Below are positions 51,661-62,746 of a stretch of DNA of 64,000 bases, piece after piece. The notes below the pieces were generated by a model. It made no database searches. It saw only the letters and a list, made by a program, of their open reading frames with translations, and had not been told where the DNA came from. Made by a program: the position numbers and the translations under genes. This DNA is from Candidatus Zymogenaceae bacterium (GTDB lineage: Bacteria; Desulfobacterota; Zymogenia; Zymogenales; Zymogenaceae), in assembly GCA_016931225.1 (NCBI GenBank), contig JAFGFE010000046.1, forward strand, positions 1 through 64,000, read 5' to 3'. Numbering within the stretch: the stretch's first letter is position 1; every line of letters begins with the position of its first letter.

Positions 51661-53452
51661 CTATCAGTACTCCTTCGGAGTTTGCAAGCATATCAATCAG
51701 GTTTCGGCACACCTCGAAAAGATCGTGCCCGTCAATGATCTGTACCTCCCCGGTTCTCCTGACCTTGACCTCCACCTGTCCCTTCGCGATGAGCTTTCTG
51801 CTGACAATCACCCTCAACGGAAACCCGAGGAGGTCGGCGTCCGCAAATTTCACGCCGGCGCTCTCCGGCCGATCATCCAGAAAGACCTCGAACTCACGGG
51901 CCAAATCCTTCGCCGCGTCGTGCGCCGCATCCAGGATGTCATCGTCCTTGCCCAGGGGGATGACGGTGACGTGGCACGGGGCGACGCTCACCGGCCAGAT
52001 GATCCCGTTTTCATCATGGTTCGCCTCGACGACGCTCGCCATGGCCCGCTCCACGCCGATGCCGTAGCAGCCCATCTCGACGAGCGACTCCTTCCCCTCT
52101 TCGTTCAGGTAGGTCAGGTTCATTGCCTTCGAATACCGTGTTCCGAGCTGAAAGCAGTGGCCCAGCTCGACGCCCCGAAGCAGCGTGATGACGCCGTCGG
52201 CACACGAGGCGCAGCGATCTCCCTCCCGGATGGAGGCGATATCCACCGTCTCCGGGACGGTGAAGTCCCGTCCGCGAACGGCGTTTTTAATGTGATAATC
52301 GATCTTGTCTCCCCCTACCACATACACCGACTCCCCCAGTACCGTGCGATCGAAGAGAATCCGCACGCCCGCCCTTTCGGCGCCCACAGGAGAGATAAAT
52401 CCGGGGACGATGCCCAGCTCCGTCAAAACCGCGGGAGCGGCGGGGGCGATATCGACCGCCTTCAGGCGGTTGGTGAGCTTCGTCTCATTGACGTCATAGG
52501 CCCCGTTTATAAACGCCACCACCACCTCCGGCGCCTCATTTGGGGCGAGCGTCGCCTCATAGGCCACGGCTTTCAGGCAGTGTGTTGTATCCACACCGAA
52601 AAAGGAAGCCACGCTCTCTATGGTGGTCATCTCCGGGGTGTGCACCTCCTCGGCCGCGGGGTGATCCTTCGGCTCATCCTTCGGTACGACCACCACCTCC
52701 GCCCGCTCCACGTTCGCTGCCATGCCGCAGGAAGAACAGGAGGTGAATGTATCCTCGCCGCCGGGGGCGGGAAGGATGAACTCATGGGACGCACTGCCTC
52801 CCATGGCCCCGGAATCGGCCTCCACCGGCACACACGGGAGCGCCATTCTCTGAAAGGTGCGCACGTATGCGTTATAGATGCGCTCGTAATATACCATCAG
52901 GTCCGACACGTCCCGGTGAAAGCTGTAGGCGTCCTTCATCAAAAATTCCCGAACCCTGATGAGCCCCCCCCGGGGTCTTGCCTCATCACGAATCTTGGTC
53001 TGGATGTGATAGAGCATGAAGGGGAGATCACGATAGGAGGAGAGGTATCCCCGGGCGAGATCGGTCACCGTCTCCTCATTGGTCATGGCAAGACACATAT
53101 CGGTGCCCCGTCTGTCCTTGAAGCGAATCAGCTCCGATCCCATGATGTCGTACCTTCCGGTCTCTATCCAGAGGGAGGCCGGATTCAACACCGGCATCAA
53201 GAGCTCCTGACCGTCGATACGATCCATTTCCTGGCGGATGATATCCATAATCTTTTTCATGACGCGGTACGCCAAGGGGGCGAAATCGAACACCCCTGCG
53301 GATACCTGCCGAATGAATCCCCCCTTGAGCAACAGCCTGTGAGAGACGAGTTCCGCGTCTCCCGGGTCCTCCCGGCGGGTGCGGACCAGTGATCGGGTAT
53401 ATCGTATGATATTTCCTCCGAACGCTGTTTTCACGAAATGTCCTGTTTCCAT
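51650..53452 (-). CDS. proS: prolyl-tRNA synthetase
   Basis: 600 residues, bacterial type. Class II motif 1 region LVSHRLLLKGGFIRQVSAGV, motif 2 PRGGLIRVREFLMKDAYSFH, an inserted editing domain (about 225-400), motif 3 GCYGIGVERAMASVVE, and a C-terminal anticodon-binding domain. Charges tRNA-Pro. The N-terminal 15 residues (METGHFVKTAFGGNI) are not conserved in the family, but no better start with a ribosome site is seen. Coupled with two I42-type genes. Confidence 0.95.
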   Translation of the reverse strand: METGHFVKTAFGGNIIRYTRSLVRTRREDPGDAELVSHRLLLKGGFIRQVSAGVFDFAPLAYRVMKKIMDIIRQEMDRIDGQELLMPVLNPASLWIETGRYDIMGSELIRFKDRRGTDMCLAMTNEETVTDLARGYLSSYRDLPFMLYHIQTKIRDEARPRGGLIRVREFLMKDAYSFHRDVSDLMVYYERIYNAYVRTFQRMALPCVPVEADSGAMGGSASHEFILPAPGGEDTFTSCSSCGMAANVERAEVVVVPKDEPKDHPAAEEVHTPEMTTIESVASFFGVDTTHCLKAVAYEATLAPNEAPEVVVAFINGAYDVNETKLTNRLKAVDIAPAAPAVLTELGIVPGFISPVGAERAGVRILFDRTVLGESVYVVGGDKIDYHIKNAVRGRDFTVPETVDIASIREGDRCASCADGVITLLRGVELGHCFQLGTRYSKAMNLTYLNEEGKESLVEMGCYGIGVERAMASVVEANHDENGIIWPVSVAPCHVTVIPLGKDDDILDAAHDAAKDLAREFEVFLDDRPESAGVKFADADLLGFPLRVIVSRKLIAKGQVEVKVRRTGEVQIIDGHDLFEVCRNLIDMLANSEGVLIDEE

Positions 53453-53544
53453 ACAAGTCCTATATGGTTATATCTTCGAGTCAAGAATGACGTATACAGC
53501 ATGCGCGGTAAAAAGTCAAGAACTTGTACGGCACCTTTCTATAT

Positions 53545-53571
53545 ATAAAAAAACCCTCACTTTTGGGAGGG
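53545..53571 (-). terminator. terminator after the two-CW gene
   Basis: Minus strand CCCTC / GAGGG stem with an 8-base loop, then seven T and an AT-rich tail; 47 bases past the stop. Confidence 0.75.
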
Positions 53572-53617
53572 CATTCTATACATGACCGTCGGTTCATCTC
53601 CTGTACGGTCTACATCG

Positions 53618-53896
53618 CTAGGGCAGAACTTGAAAATCGCCTCCCTCCTCCCGCTCCACCGCGAGGAAGAAATCACAATGAGTACACTTAACCGCTTTGT
53701 GTGCGAAATCCCCCTGCATATTGTTGTCGCAAAAGGTTCCGGGCACCTGCCAGCACACGCGACCCCTGAAATTTCCGTCGTGAACGCCGTCATATAATCC
53801 TGATTGTGCGGCGGGACACACACCCCATTCCGGCACCTTTGGACCTCCCGGCTCCCGACCGCACTGCAACATTTGCCAACAATTCTGCTTAGCCAT
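53618..53896 (-). CDS. two-CW domain Cys-rich protein
   Basis: 92 residues. Opening AKQNCWQMLQCGREPGG and later RVCWQVPGTFC give the paired Cys-Trp motifs; further Cys in WGVCPAA, KCTHCDFF. Eight Cys in all, suggesting metal binding or a metal-cluster fold. Found in anaerobes, often near signalling genes; function unknown. Ribosome site weak (GGTAAAG). Confidence 0.82.
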   Translation of the reverse strand: MAKQNCWQMLQCGREPGGPKVPEWGVCPAAQSGLYDGVHDGNFRGRVCWQVPGTFCDNNMQGDFAHKAVKCTHCDFFLAVEREEGGDFQVLP

Positions 53897-54130
53897 ACTT
53901 TACCACTCTGGTTCGTTGTGGAGTAATAACATATAGGACATCGCAAGGAAAATCTTCGTTAATATACATTCTGCTTATCCTTACTCTATTTGTCAAGTTA
54001 AATATAACGGATATGTATGCCTCAATAATTATATATCCGCCTTTTTTGTTACTACCGGTGGTTGAAGACATAATGATGCCGACATGATACACCGGGCATT
54101 TAATACACGAAGACAGTCCTTGTCATGTAC

Positions 54131-54167
54131 AAACGGCCCGTGTGCCTTTCGGTCACACGGGCCGTTC
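54131..54167 (-). terminator. terminator after the YbjQ gene
   Basis: 13-bp perfect stem (AACGGCCCGTGTG / CACACGGGCCGTT) with a 9-base loop; only a short T run, so strength is uncertain. Located 29 bases past the stop. Confidence 0.65.
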
Positions 54168-54195
54168 AAACAAACCCTTGTTTTATCACTTCATC

Positions 54196-54546
54196 CTATC
54201 CCTCTGTCTCCTCCCCCAGTATAACCGCCGTTCCCACAACAGCGACAAGGAGCAATTCTCCCCCGCTCAGGGACTGGTAGGAGAAGGAAACGCCCACCGC
54301 CCCGTCCGCCCCCTGTTTTCGGGCCTCGGAGCACATCCGCGATATCGCGGCCTCACGGGCCGTTCGCACCTGGTCCTCATGAAGATTCGACCGGGCACCC
54401 ACGACGTCCCTCACCGCCCGGCCCATTCCCTTGAGCCCTCCTACACCCACCACCGCCTCGCCGGAAACGATACCGACAATTCCCGCTATCCGTCGCCCGG
54501 GGATGTCGTGTGTGGTGGAGAGGATGATTTCTTTCTCGTCCGTCAT
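54196..54546 (-). CDS. YbjQ-family (UPF0145) protein
   Basis: 116 residues, full length. IILSTTHDIPGRRIAGIVGI at the N-terminus, REAAISRMCSEARKQGADG in the middle helix, and VGVSFSYQSL with a closing strand. Forms small oligomeric domains of unknown function, sometimes described as heavy-metal binding. The C-terminal hydrophobic strand LLLVAVVGTAVIL is usual. Stand-alone between terminators. Confidence 0.92.
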   Translation of the reverse strand: MTDEKEIILSTTHDIPGRRIAGIVGIVSGEAVVGVGGLKGMGRAVRDVVGARSNLHEDQVRTAREAAISRMCSEARKQGADGAVGVSFSYQSLSGGELLLVAVVGTAVILGEETEG

Positions 54547-54829
54547 GGGCGGGTCTTTCGATTCAATATCTTTCCAGAGTTTTCGACCGAAGCACGGCTC
54601 CCTTGTGAAACCGGGTGGCCGCCATTCTCCGTCTCACTTCGGAGGGATTCCAAGGGAGACTTTACACGAAGAGCGGCATCGGGCCCGCCCGCGGCCTTGG
54701 ACGCCACGGAACCGGGCGCGCCGTTCGTCCCTCAATACTCCCCCACAATTCCCCCGGTTGATGCGACACGCGACGTATGAAAAACGATCACGCGCCCTGC
54801 GGGATGTGTTCACGCCATCAGGACCGTGA

Positions 54830-55033
54830 TCAGTGAATCACCGTGTTTTCGCGCCGAACGACGGTGCCGGTTTCCTCGTCCGTCACGTCTTCGGCCGGTA
54901 TGCGGTAATCTCCATTGATCCAGCGTGCCAAATCGATGAGGCGACACCGGTCGGAACAGAAGGGGAAAAACTCGTCCCGCGCCGATGTGTCGCACCGGGG
55001 ACATCGAACTCCTTCGGTGCGTTTCTTGGTCAT
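54830..55033 (-). CDS. yacG: DNA gyrase inhibitor YacG
   Basis: 67 residues. Zinc ligands Cys11, 14, 26 and 30 (RCPRCDT and FCSDRCRLIDLARWINGDY), the full YacG signature. Binds GyrB and inhibits gyrase in E. coli. Last gene of a dense operon from the Gld-type ABC exporter; it starts eight bases after the preceding gene. Confidence 0.95.
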   Translation of the reverse strand: MTKKRTEGVRCPRCDTSARDEFFPFCSDRCRLIDLARWINGDYRIPAEDVTDEETGTVVRRENTVIH

Positions 55034-55041
55034 GACTCGTT

Positions 55042-55446
55042 CTATGACTCCGTTGGGATGAAGCCACCCTTTTTCAGCTCCTCTTCCGCTCGCTTGATAC
55101 CCTTTTTATCCCCTGCAGCCTCGAAGGCCTGCCTGGCGAATGTCAGGCGTCCCGCCTTCAGCGCGTTTTCCGCCAGGTCCGCCAATTCCCGGACATCCGG
55201 ATCCCTTCCGATCAACACGGAAGCCCGATGAAACAGGAAGAAATCCCCATCAACCAGCGCCCGGCGGGAAATCTCCTCGATTCCCTCATGAAAGCCGGCC
55301 TGACCGTAAAAATCCAGGGCGTCGCTGAGACGTCCCTGTTCTTCATACGCCCTTCCGTGCTCGATCAGATCGGACTCATTTGCCGGGTCATGGGAGGCAT
55401 CGCCGTAGAGGATGATCCCTTTTTTCAGTGGATTCAAAAGCGCCAT
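55042..55446 (-). CDS. TPR-like hypothetical protein
   Basis: 134 residues, all helical. DLIEHGRAYEEQGRLSDALDFYGQAGFHEG and LTFARQAFEAAGDKKGIKRA fit helix pairs of the TPR/SEL1 kind, but repeats are degenerate. No function assigned. It lies eight bases after rpoZ and eight before yacG, so it is cotranscribed with them. Confidence 0.65.
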   Translation of the reverse strand: MALLNPLKKGIILYGDASHDPANESDLIEHGRAYEEQGRLSDALDFYGQAGFHEGIEEISRRALVDGDFFLFHRASVLIGRDPDVRELADLAENALKAGRLTFARQAFEAAGDKKGIKRAEEELKKGGFIPTES

Positions 55447-55454
55447 GCTCCACC

Positions 55455-55847
55455 TCAGTCATCATCTTCCGCTGTGTCGTCGTCCTCGTCCTCTTCGTCT
55501 TCCTCCAGGTCTTCGTCGAGGACCTCTTCCGTGTCATCGTCGGCCTTGGACGCTGATCTCTTCTGTGCATCCTCCGGGATTTCCTCCTCCCGATTCAGCT
55601 CGTCCTCTTCCTCGTTGTACGCCTCGAAGAGGTCTTCGTCCGGAACCTTCAACTCCTGGATGTTCTTGAAGTTGACCTTCCCCGCGGCGATCTCCCGCAG
55701 GGATCGGACGATGTCCTTGTTTTCCGTCGAGCCGACGAGCAGGGCCGATCCCCTCCTCAATTGTTTTGTTCTCATCGCCGCCAGGTGCACAAGCTCAAAT
55801 CGATTGTCCACCTTGTCCAGACAGTCTTCAACGGTTATTCTCGCCAT
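55455..55847 (-). CDS. rpoZ: RNA polymerase omega subunit
   Basis: 130 residues. [20 protein letters not shown] and [11 protein letters not shown] form the conserved omega core, followed by [12 protein letters not shown]. The last 60 residues are strongly acidic (many Asp/Glu), an extension not seen in the E. coli protein. Promotes polymerase assembly and ppGpp response. It lies 11 bases after DUF4340. Confidence 0.93.
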   Translation of the reverse strand: MARITVEDCLDKVDNRFELVHLAAMRTKQLRRGSALLVGSTENKDIVRSLREIAAGKVNFKNIQELKVPDEDLFEAYNEEEDELNREEEIPEDAQKRSASKADDDTEEVLDEDLEEDEEDEDDDTAEDDD

Positions 55848-55858
55848 GATTTGCTTCC

Positions 55859-57634
55859 TTATTCCTGCAAATCCAACATATCAAAGTGCACATCCTCCAC
55901 CAGGTCCGACTCCACCGCATATACCATCGGCAGATCGGAGGATACGGCGGGGTAGTGCCCGTATTCCTCGTCCTTTTCTCCCAATAAAATCCCGCCCAGT
56001 TCCATACCTTCGGCACCGAACAGCGAGATCGAAATCACCGGCTCGTCCAGCCCGAAGGGTTCCAGGTTCTCCGTGGTATCGTACATGACATCGTAATAGG
56101 CCAGGTCCGATACGCCCAAAAGAAGATACGTCATCGTCTCGTCGGAGACATCCGCTTCCTCTGGCGAGATCATCGTCCATTTCCTTTTATTCTTCTCGAT
56201 CTCGTAAGTGTCCCCCTCCCAGTCGATAACCACCCGCTCCACGTCATCCGGCTCGAATGTGAGGAGGGACTTGTCCTTGAGGTCGAAAAGCGTCGGGGAG
56301 AATACGCCCGGATCGTCCAGGGTTACAAACGCCACGAAATCCGTATCCTCCCGTATCACACGAACGTACACACCGCCGCTCATTTCGTCTCCGAAGATGA
56401 GGCTCGCCTCTTTTTCCCCGCCCTCTTCTTCCTCGTAGACGACGTGAAGGGACAGTCGGGGATCATCCATCCCGTATCGTCCGGCATCGGCCGTCGGCTT
56501 CTCCACCACCTCGTCGAACCGCAAATTCTTGAATTCGAAGAGCAGATCGTCGACGGCGGTTTTATCTCCCTTGAGCTTCTCCGGCTCCTCGATCTCCCAG
56601 CCGTCCTCGGTTCGGGAGACGATGAAGGAATCATGTTCGGTCTCGAGGGTAAAGTCGGTCACATCTGCCACGGTGTAATCGAGGAGGATTCGCTCCATCA
56701 ACGATTCTTCGGTCAGTGTCAGCTTGTTCTTCACCGCATTGCCGACGGTAAAAACCCAGGGCATCCCCTCCCAGAGGGCGTAGTAGTCGCCGTCTTCGCC
56801 CTCATCGCCGATCACCAGGGTGGATGAGGCGCCCTCATTGTCGGTGAGAACCAGGGTGATCACCGGATTATCAAGGCCGTAGGGGGCGAGGTCCTCCGCC
56901 TCGTCATCGAAGAAGTTGATCGCCTCGGCCTCGGTCACGTAATCCAGAACGTCGTATATTTCGGTCGGGTCGGCGGTGAATTCCACCGGCTCGGTGATAA
57001 TCCAGTCATCGCCGCTCACCCGCTCGGAGGTGACGGTTTTGCCTTTCCTCGTGACCGAAAACCGCTTGACGTCGTCCGTGTAAAACGGGGTGATGTTCTT
57101 CTCCCTGAGGGCCCGTGGGTCCCTGTTGAGGTCCGCCAGCACCAGGGAATCGATGATGCCCAGCGTTTCGCCGTCGTCGTGTTCGACCAACACATAGAGC
57201 TTTTCGCCTTCCGGGGTCTCATCACCGATGAGAAGCCGTGAGGCGTCGTCCCCGGCAAAGAGCGTCACCGTCAGCACCGGCTCATCCAGGCCGAACTCGG
57301 TCGGATCCATGCCCGCCTCGGCGGGATCGCCGAAGTCCCGCTGTAGTTTCGCGTCCAGGGCGAAGGAGATGAGGGACGCCACCTCGCCGTTGTCCGCGGC
57401 CGTTCGTACAGGTGTGGTCATCTCCCATGCGCCGTCACCTTTTTTCAGGACGATCGTACCATCGGGAGACACAAGCTCGATGTCGGTGACGTCCTCCTCG
57501 TTGATCGGGAATACCTTCTCCTCCTTCGCCTTTTTTTCCTCGGTCTTCGGGAGGTACAGCTTTTCCAGCCCCAGGTATACGCCAATCACCACGAGAAAGG
57601 AAACGACCAGGATGAGAAGCGTTTTCGGCTTCAT
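55859..57634 (-). CDS. DUF4340 protein of the Gld-type ABC locus
   Basis: 591 residues. One N-terminal membrane anchor ([20 protein letters not shown]), then repeated beta-rich modules of about 90 residues, each with a closing pattern such as [40 protein letters not shown] and [18 protein letters not shown]4340 proteins accompany GldG and ABC exporters of unknown substrate. The ATG overlaps the gldG-like stop (ATGA). Likely faces the periplasm as a partner of the exporter. Confidence 0.88.
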   Translation of the reverse strand: MKPKTLLILVVSFLVVIGVYLGLEKLYLPKTEEKKAKEEKVFPINEEDVTDIELVSPDGTIVLKKGDGAWEMTTPVRTAADNGEVASLISFALDAKLQRDFGDPAEAGMDPTEFGLDEPVLTVTLFAGDDASRLLIGDETPEGEKLYVLVEHDDGETLGIIDSLVLADLNRDPRALREKNITPFYTDDVKRFSVTRKGKTVTSERVSGDDWIITEPVEFTADPTEIYDVLDYVTEAEAINFFDDEAEDLAPYGLDNPVITLVLTDNEGASSTLVIGDEGEDGDYYALWEGMPWVFTVGNAVKNKLTLTEESLMERILLDYTVADVTDFTLETEHDSFIVSRTEDGWEIEEPEKLKGDKTAVDDLLFEFKNLRFDEVVEKPTADAGRYGMDDPRLSLHVVYEEEEGGEKEASLIFGDEMSGGVYVRVIREDTDFVAFVTLDDPGVFSPTLFDLKDKSLLTFEPDDVERVVIDWEGDTYEIEKNKRKWTMISPEEADVSDETMTYLLLGVSDLAYYDVMYDTTENLEPFGLDEPVISISLFGAEGMELGGILLGEKDEEYGHYPAVSSDLPMVYAVESDLVEDVHFDMLDLQE

Positions 57635-59133
57635 GTTCTCCACCTCCTCACCAGCCACACGACGACTCCCGACACGAGCACCGCGAGGGGTATTAAAATC
57701 AACGATACGAGAAGCATCAGTACTACCTGCCGGCCGGAGAGAGACAGGGGAGTAGAAGTCTTGGACTTGGGCGTGATGGCCACCAGGTCGTCCTGCTCGG
57801 CTAGCCAGTTGACGGTGTTCACGAAGAGGTCGATGTTGCCACCCTTCGTAATGAGTCCATCGACGATGAAATCCGAATCACCGAAAACCGCGAACCGCGC
57901 CTCCGGCGCCATGGATTCTTCCGACTCGTCCGAACCGTCCGCCGTATCATCGACTTCCTCTGATTCGTCCCCTCCGACATTCCGATACCCGATAACCGCC
58001 ACCGGCACCGGTCCGGGGATATCCGCGCCCTCGTTGTATTCAGCCTTGTCGGAGGTCAGGTTCGTCTCCGCCCAGGCCTGCTCGCCGGTCATGGCAAGCT
58101 CCGTCAGCACCCAGTCGCTGTCCACTTCGTCGTCTATCATCACCGATCGTGCATAACTGAGGAAGCTCTCGACAAGCATGACGGTTATGGGATGGTTCAC
58201 ATACCTGCTGATCATCGGTACAAAATAATCCCCGCCGAACGCCCGAAGCGACGTATCGATAATCAGGTCGTTTCCAATGTTCAGGCCGAAGCCGGTGAGA
58301 TACGCCTCGTAATTGGAAAGTGATCCCGGCTCGATCATTGCCAGGAGTGCGCCGCCTCGATTCAGATATGCCTCGATCGATTCCAACTCCACCGGGAAAA
58401 GATCGGTCCGGGGGCCGGCAATAATCAGAACCGCCGCGTCCTCCGGGATTTCGGGCGTATTCAGCAGATCCAGATCGGCCACATTGTAGTTCTGGCTTTC
58501 CAGCATGATTTTTGCGTTACCCAGATCATTTTCCAGAGATTTCTCCCCGTGGTTGATGAGGAAGTATACTGATTTCGTTTCGGCGTTGACGACCTTGAGG
58601 ATGGCGTTGGTCAAGGTCTGTTCCCCCTTATCAAACAGGTCGAACTCGTCAATAACCGCCCGCTCCTGGTTGTCCCCGTAGATAAAAACCACGGTATTGT
58701 ATTCGGCCACCTTGTATTTCTCCACTTCCCCCGGATTCAGGTCCGGATCCACGAAGCGGTAATGGAAGGATCCGCCTGACGCATACTTGTATCGATCCAG
58801 GTAATCGGAGATCGCCTGGCGGTACTCCGGCTCGCTGGTGGGAGTAAATACCACCGCTTCGAGGTCATCTTGCAGGTCTGCGAGGATTTTTTCGGTCTGG
58901 GGCGAGAGGGTATAGCGCTTGTCGTGAGTCAGGTCGAACTGCGTGTTGTGGTTGTATGAAAACACCATGATAACCACGATTATCCCCAGAACGACCACCA
59001 CAGAGGCGATGCTGGTTGCGCCGTAGAGCTGTCCCCGGGTAATCGACTTCCATCCGATGCGTTTAAAGACACCGCCGACGGCGCCGAAAAAGCCTTTTAT
59101 GGTTTCTCCCACTGTTTTTTTCGTATCGTTCAT
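57631..59133 (-). CDS. GldG-family auxiliary ABC transport protein
   Basis: 500 residues. Membrane helix near residue 40 (ATSIASVVVVLGIIVVIMVF), a long extracytoplasmic ABC-type domain (FDLTHDKRYTLSPQTEKILA, VVFTPTSEPEYRQAISDYLD, then DAAVLIIAGPRTDL), and a C-terminal membrane helix (VLMLLVSLILIPLAVLVSGV). An acidic Asp/Ser/Glu insertion lies near residue 400. GldG homologues work with GldA/GldF-type ABC exporters, needed for gliding in Bacteroidetes; here no gliding genes are near, so another export role is likely. Confidence 0.9.
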   Translation of the reverse strand: MNDTKKTVGETIKGFFGAVGGVFKRIGWKSITRGQLYGATSIASVVVVLGIIVVIMVFSYNHNTQFDLTHDKRYTLSPQTEKILADLQDDLEAVVFTPTSEPEYRQAISDYLDRYKYASGGSFHYRFVDPDLNPGEVEKYKVAEYNTVVFIYGDNQERAVIDEFDLFDKGEQTLTNAILKVVNAETKSVYFLINHGEKSLENDLGNAKIMLESQNYNVADLDLLNTPEIPEDAAVLIIAGPRTDLFPVELESIEAYLNRGGALLAMIEPGSLSNYEAYLTGFGLNIGNDLIIDTSLRAFGGDYFVPMISRYVNHPITVMLVESFLSYARSVMIDDEVDSDWVLTELAMTGEQAWAETNLTSDKAEYNEGADIPGPVPVAVIGYRNVGGDESEEVDDTADGSDESEESMAPEARFAVFGDSDFIVDGLITKGGNIDLFVNTVNWLAEQDDLVAITPKSKTSTPLSLSGRQVVLMLLVSLILIPLAVLVSGVVVWLVRRWRT

Positions 59134-59906
59134 TAGTTGCTCCTCCAGCTGCGGGACTGCAGGGCCGTATAGGCCAAGAACAGGAAGAAGACCGTGAAGA
59201 GAACATAATACACCACGTCGTGGGTGATGATAATGCCCTTGGTGAAATTCTCAAAATGGGTGAAGATGGAGAGATCCTCAAGGATGATCCCCAGGTTCAG
59301 CTCCGTCAGCTCCTGGGCCCAGTTGATCACCCAGAACAGTATCAGCGCGCCGAAGGTGAGCACCGATGCGACGACCTGCCGCTCGGTAATCGACGAGGCG
59401 AATATACCCAGAGCAATAAACGCGCCGCCCAACAGGAAGAGCCCCAGGTAATTGGAGAGCAGGGGCCCCAGCTCCGGATTGCCGTAGAGGAACAGGAACA
59501 ACGGCACCGGGAAGGTGAGCAGTAACATGGCGACAAGCATGGAGAGGGCCGCCAGATACTTGGCGAAGAGCACGTCGATGTCTCTGACCGGATAGGAGAT
59601 CAGAAGCTTCAGGGTGCCGGAGCCCTTTTCCTCGGCTACCAGCCGCATGGTGAGCATCGGAATCAAAAAGAGCATCACCACCCCCAGGTTTGAAAACAGC
59701 GGCCTGACCACGAACTCCTCGATGTTCAAAAGACCCTGGTAATAGGGCATCTGGCCGTAATCAAAGCTCATTTTGCTGTACGTGGCGGTAATGGCGAAGA
59801 AGAAATACCCGCTGATGAGACTGAAAATGAACAGGATCACGTATGCGATCGAAGAAATGAAGTAGGACCGCATCTCTTTTTTATATATGGCCCAGATGTT
59901 TCGCAT
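59133..59906 (-). CDS. ABC exporter permease (GldF-like)
   Basis: 257 residues, about six membrane helices: YFISSIAYVILFIFSLISGY first, then LGVVMLFLIPMLTMRLVAEE, a segment typical of ABC-2 permeases, and later RDIDVLFAKYLAALSMLVAM. Forms the membrane part with the ATPase upstream (three-base gap). Its stop overlaps the gldG-like start (TAATG). Substrate unknown. Confidence 0.92.
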   Translation of the reverse strand: MRNIWAIYKKEMRSYFISSIAYVILFIFSLISGYFFFAITATYSKMSFDYGQMPYYQGLLNIEEFVVRPLFSNLGVVMLFLIPMLTMRLVAEEKGSGTLKLLISYPVRDIDVLFAKYLAALSMLVAMLLLTFPVPLFLFLYGNPELGPLLSNYLGLFLLGGAFIALGIFASSITERQVVASVLTFGALILFWVINWAQELTELNLGIILEDLSIFTHFENFTKGIIITHDVVYYVLFTVFFLFLAYTALQSRSWRSN

Positions 59907-59909
59907 CCG

Positions 59910-60857
<948 letters not shown>

Positions 60858-61394
60858 AGAATGCTCCCTCAATACGCTGCGTGTGAATTCATATCAGCCC
60901 GGCGCCGAAGCCCTGGGCGACTCCGGGATGAACCTATGAAATCCGGTATGGGTGAAACGGTAAAAGAAACAGGCGGACGTTGATGAGAAAATCAGGGTGG
61001 AGAAAAAGAAAATCGGGGACTGATAATGATATAAAAAACACCTTGCAATGGTGCACGAATGGGTGTATACATCTCTATTCGCCCCTTTTGAATGCGGGAT
61101 ACCGCACAAGAAAAAAACATAATATCATATTATTATAATATAAAAAGGAAAAACGAGTCAAGAGATTTCTATCCGAAATCCGGCGGGGATCGACTGTTCG
61201 AAACGCACGCCCCTCACCTGAATGCACATCATCTCCACACATGCCCGAAAGACGCGTTTTCCGTACCGGAGCACCGGACCCTTCGGTCGCCGACATATCA
61301 AAGGCGTCGGGGGCGAGCGGCTCGTCGACCCTTTGTCTTTCCATCCCCCGATTCATTGACACCAATTTGAACGATCTGTTATAATAAAAAAATT
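60858..61394. other. intergenic region between divergent genes
   Basis: 537 bases, AT-rich around 61100-61150. It holds the promoter of the radical SAM gene (61356-61385). No gene is recognised; the short frames here are weak. Confidence 0.55.
61356..61385 (+). promoter_or_regulatory. consensus promoter giving a leaderless radical SAM message
   Basis: TTGACA (61356-61361), 18-base spacer, TATAAT (61380-61385), both perfect. The ATG is at 61395, nine bases past the -10, so transcription would start at or within a base or two of the start codon. Confidence 0.75.
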
Positions 61395-62558
61395 ATGGTT
61401 ATTACTTCTACAGGGGTCGGCTTCGAGCAGGGTCCCATCAGACCCCCCAGCGAGGCCGCCAGCCTTCTTATACGACTGAACAGAAACTGCCCCTGGAACA
61501 AGTGTACCTTCTGCCCGGTGTACAAGGGGACACGCTTTTCCCTCAGGGAGGTCGATGACATTATCGATGACATCGACGTCATGGCCCGGATGGCCGACGC
61601 CGTGAGATCTTTGTCGTGGAAACTGGGCTTCGGCGGCGAGGTGAACCGCCGGGTGGCGGAAAAAGTCTTCTCCGGCGCCCTGGGTAATTCAGAACAGGTC
61701 AAGTATATCGCATACTGGCTCTATCATGGAGGCGCACACGCCTTCCTGCAGGACGCCAACAGTCTGGTAATGAAGCCGGCGGACATCATCCGGGTGCTTG
61801 AACACGTGAAGAAAGCCTTCCCCCACATCGAGCGGATCACCACCTACGCCCGGGCCGCCACCGCCGCCAAATTGTCGCTGGACGAGCTTCAAGACATGCG
61901 AAACGCCGGATTGACCCGGGTGCACATCGGTCTGGAAAGCGGCTCCGACGAAGTGCTGAAACTGGTGAGAAAGGGCGCCACTCAGAAACAGCAGATTGAA
62001 GGGGGAAGAAAGGTGGTGGAGGCGGGGCTTGAGCTGTCCGAGTACATCATGCCGGGACTCGGGGGAAAAAGGCTGACCACGGAACACGCCCGGGAGACGG
62101 CGCTTTGCCTTTCGGCCGTCAACCCCCACTTCATCCGCATCAGGTCCTTTCACGCCCACCGGATCATGCCGATTTATGAAGATGTGCTCTCCGGCGATTT
62201 CGAGCTCCTCACCGACGACGAGGTCGTCTCCGAGATCAGGCGGATCATCGAGGGACTCGAAGGCATCGAAAGCTACATCGCCAGCGATCACATTCTGAAC
62301 CTACTGGAGGAGGTGGAGGGACAACTGCCGGGCGATACGGAGGCGATACTGGGAATTATCGACCGCTACCTGGGCATGGATGACGACGACCGACTCCTCT
62401 TTCGCATCGGGAGGCGGGCCGGCTTCCTCCGCCGGACGGGGGACCTGGACGCGGTTGAAAACAGGGAGCGGGCCCTGCGGGTCAAGCGGCGGCTTTCGGA
62501 ATCCGACGACGTCGATATCGATACCGCCGTACGGGGCCTGATGAATGGATACATTTAA
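61395..62558 (+). CDS. radical SAM protein with CX4CX2C cluster motif
   Basis: 387 residues. Cluster motif NCPWNKCTFCPVYKG with Cys32, 37 and 40: one residue longer than the usual CX3CX2C. TIM-barrel features follow, including GLTRVHIGLESGSDEVLKLV and LELSEYIMPGLGGKRLT, like COG1032-type enzymes. The C-terminal 100 residues are helical and without extra Cys. Reaction unknown. No ribosome site exists because the message is probably leaderless. No later Met would keep the cluster. Confidence 0.88.
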   Translation: MVITSTGVGFEQGPIRPPSEAASLLIRLNRNCPWNKCTFCPVYKGTRFSLREVDDIIDDIDVMARMADAVRSLSWKLGFGGEVNRRVAEKVFSGALGNSEQVKYIAYWLYHGGAHAFLQDANSLVMKPADIIRVLEHVKKAFPHIERITTYARAATAAKLSLDELQDMRNAGLTRVHIGLESGSDEVLKLVRKGATQKQQIEGGRKVVEAGLELSEYIMPGLGGKRLTTEHARETALCLSAVNPHFIRIRSFHAHRIMPIYEDVLSGDFELLTDDEVVSEIRRIIEGLEGIESYIASDHILNLLEEVEGQLPGDTEAILGIIDRYLGMDDDDRLLFRIGRRAGFLRRTGDLDAVENRERALRVKRRLSESDDVDIDTAVRGLMNGYI

Positions 62559-62746
62559 TCTGTTTCGGACACAATACCCATATACAGGCAATCAGAGATT
62601 GTAGATACTTCTTTTATAACACAGACAGAAAAACACCCGATGTTTTTCGGAGGTTACCATTTTTCCGCGTGCCGACACGACCGAATCGAGCGGGAAAGGG
62701 GAGCCGTCGTAACCGAAAACGAGGGAAAACACCTTTCGGAGGACAT

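Noticed and set aside
51401-53392. 663-codon plus-strand frame opposite proS
   Set aside because: proS is unambiguous; the antisense frame is His/Arg-rich and featureless.
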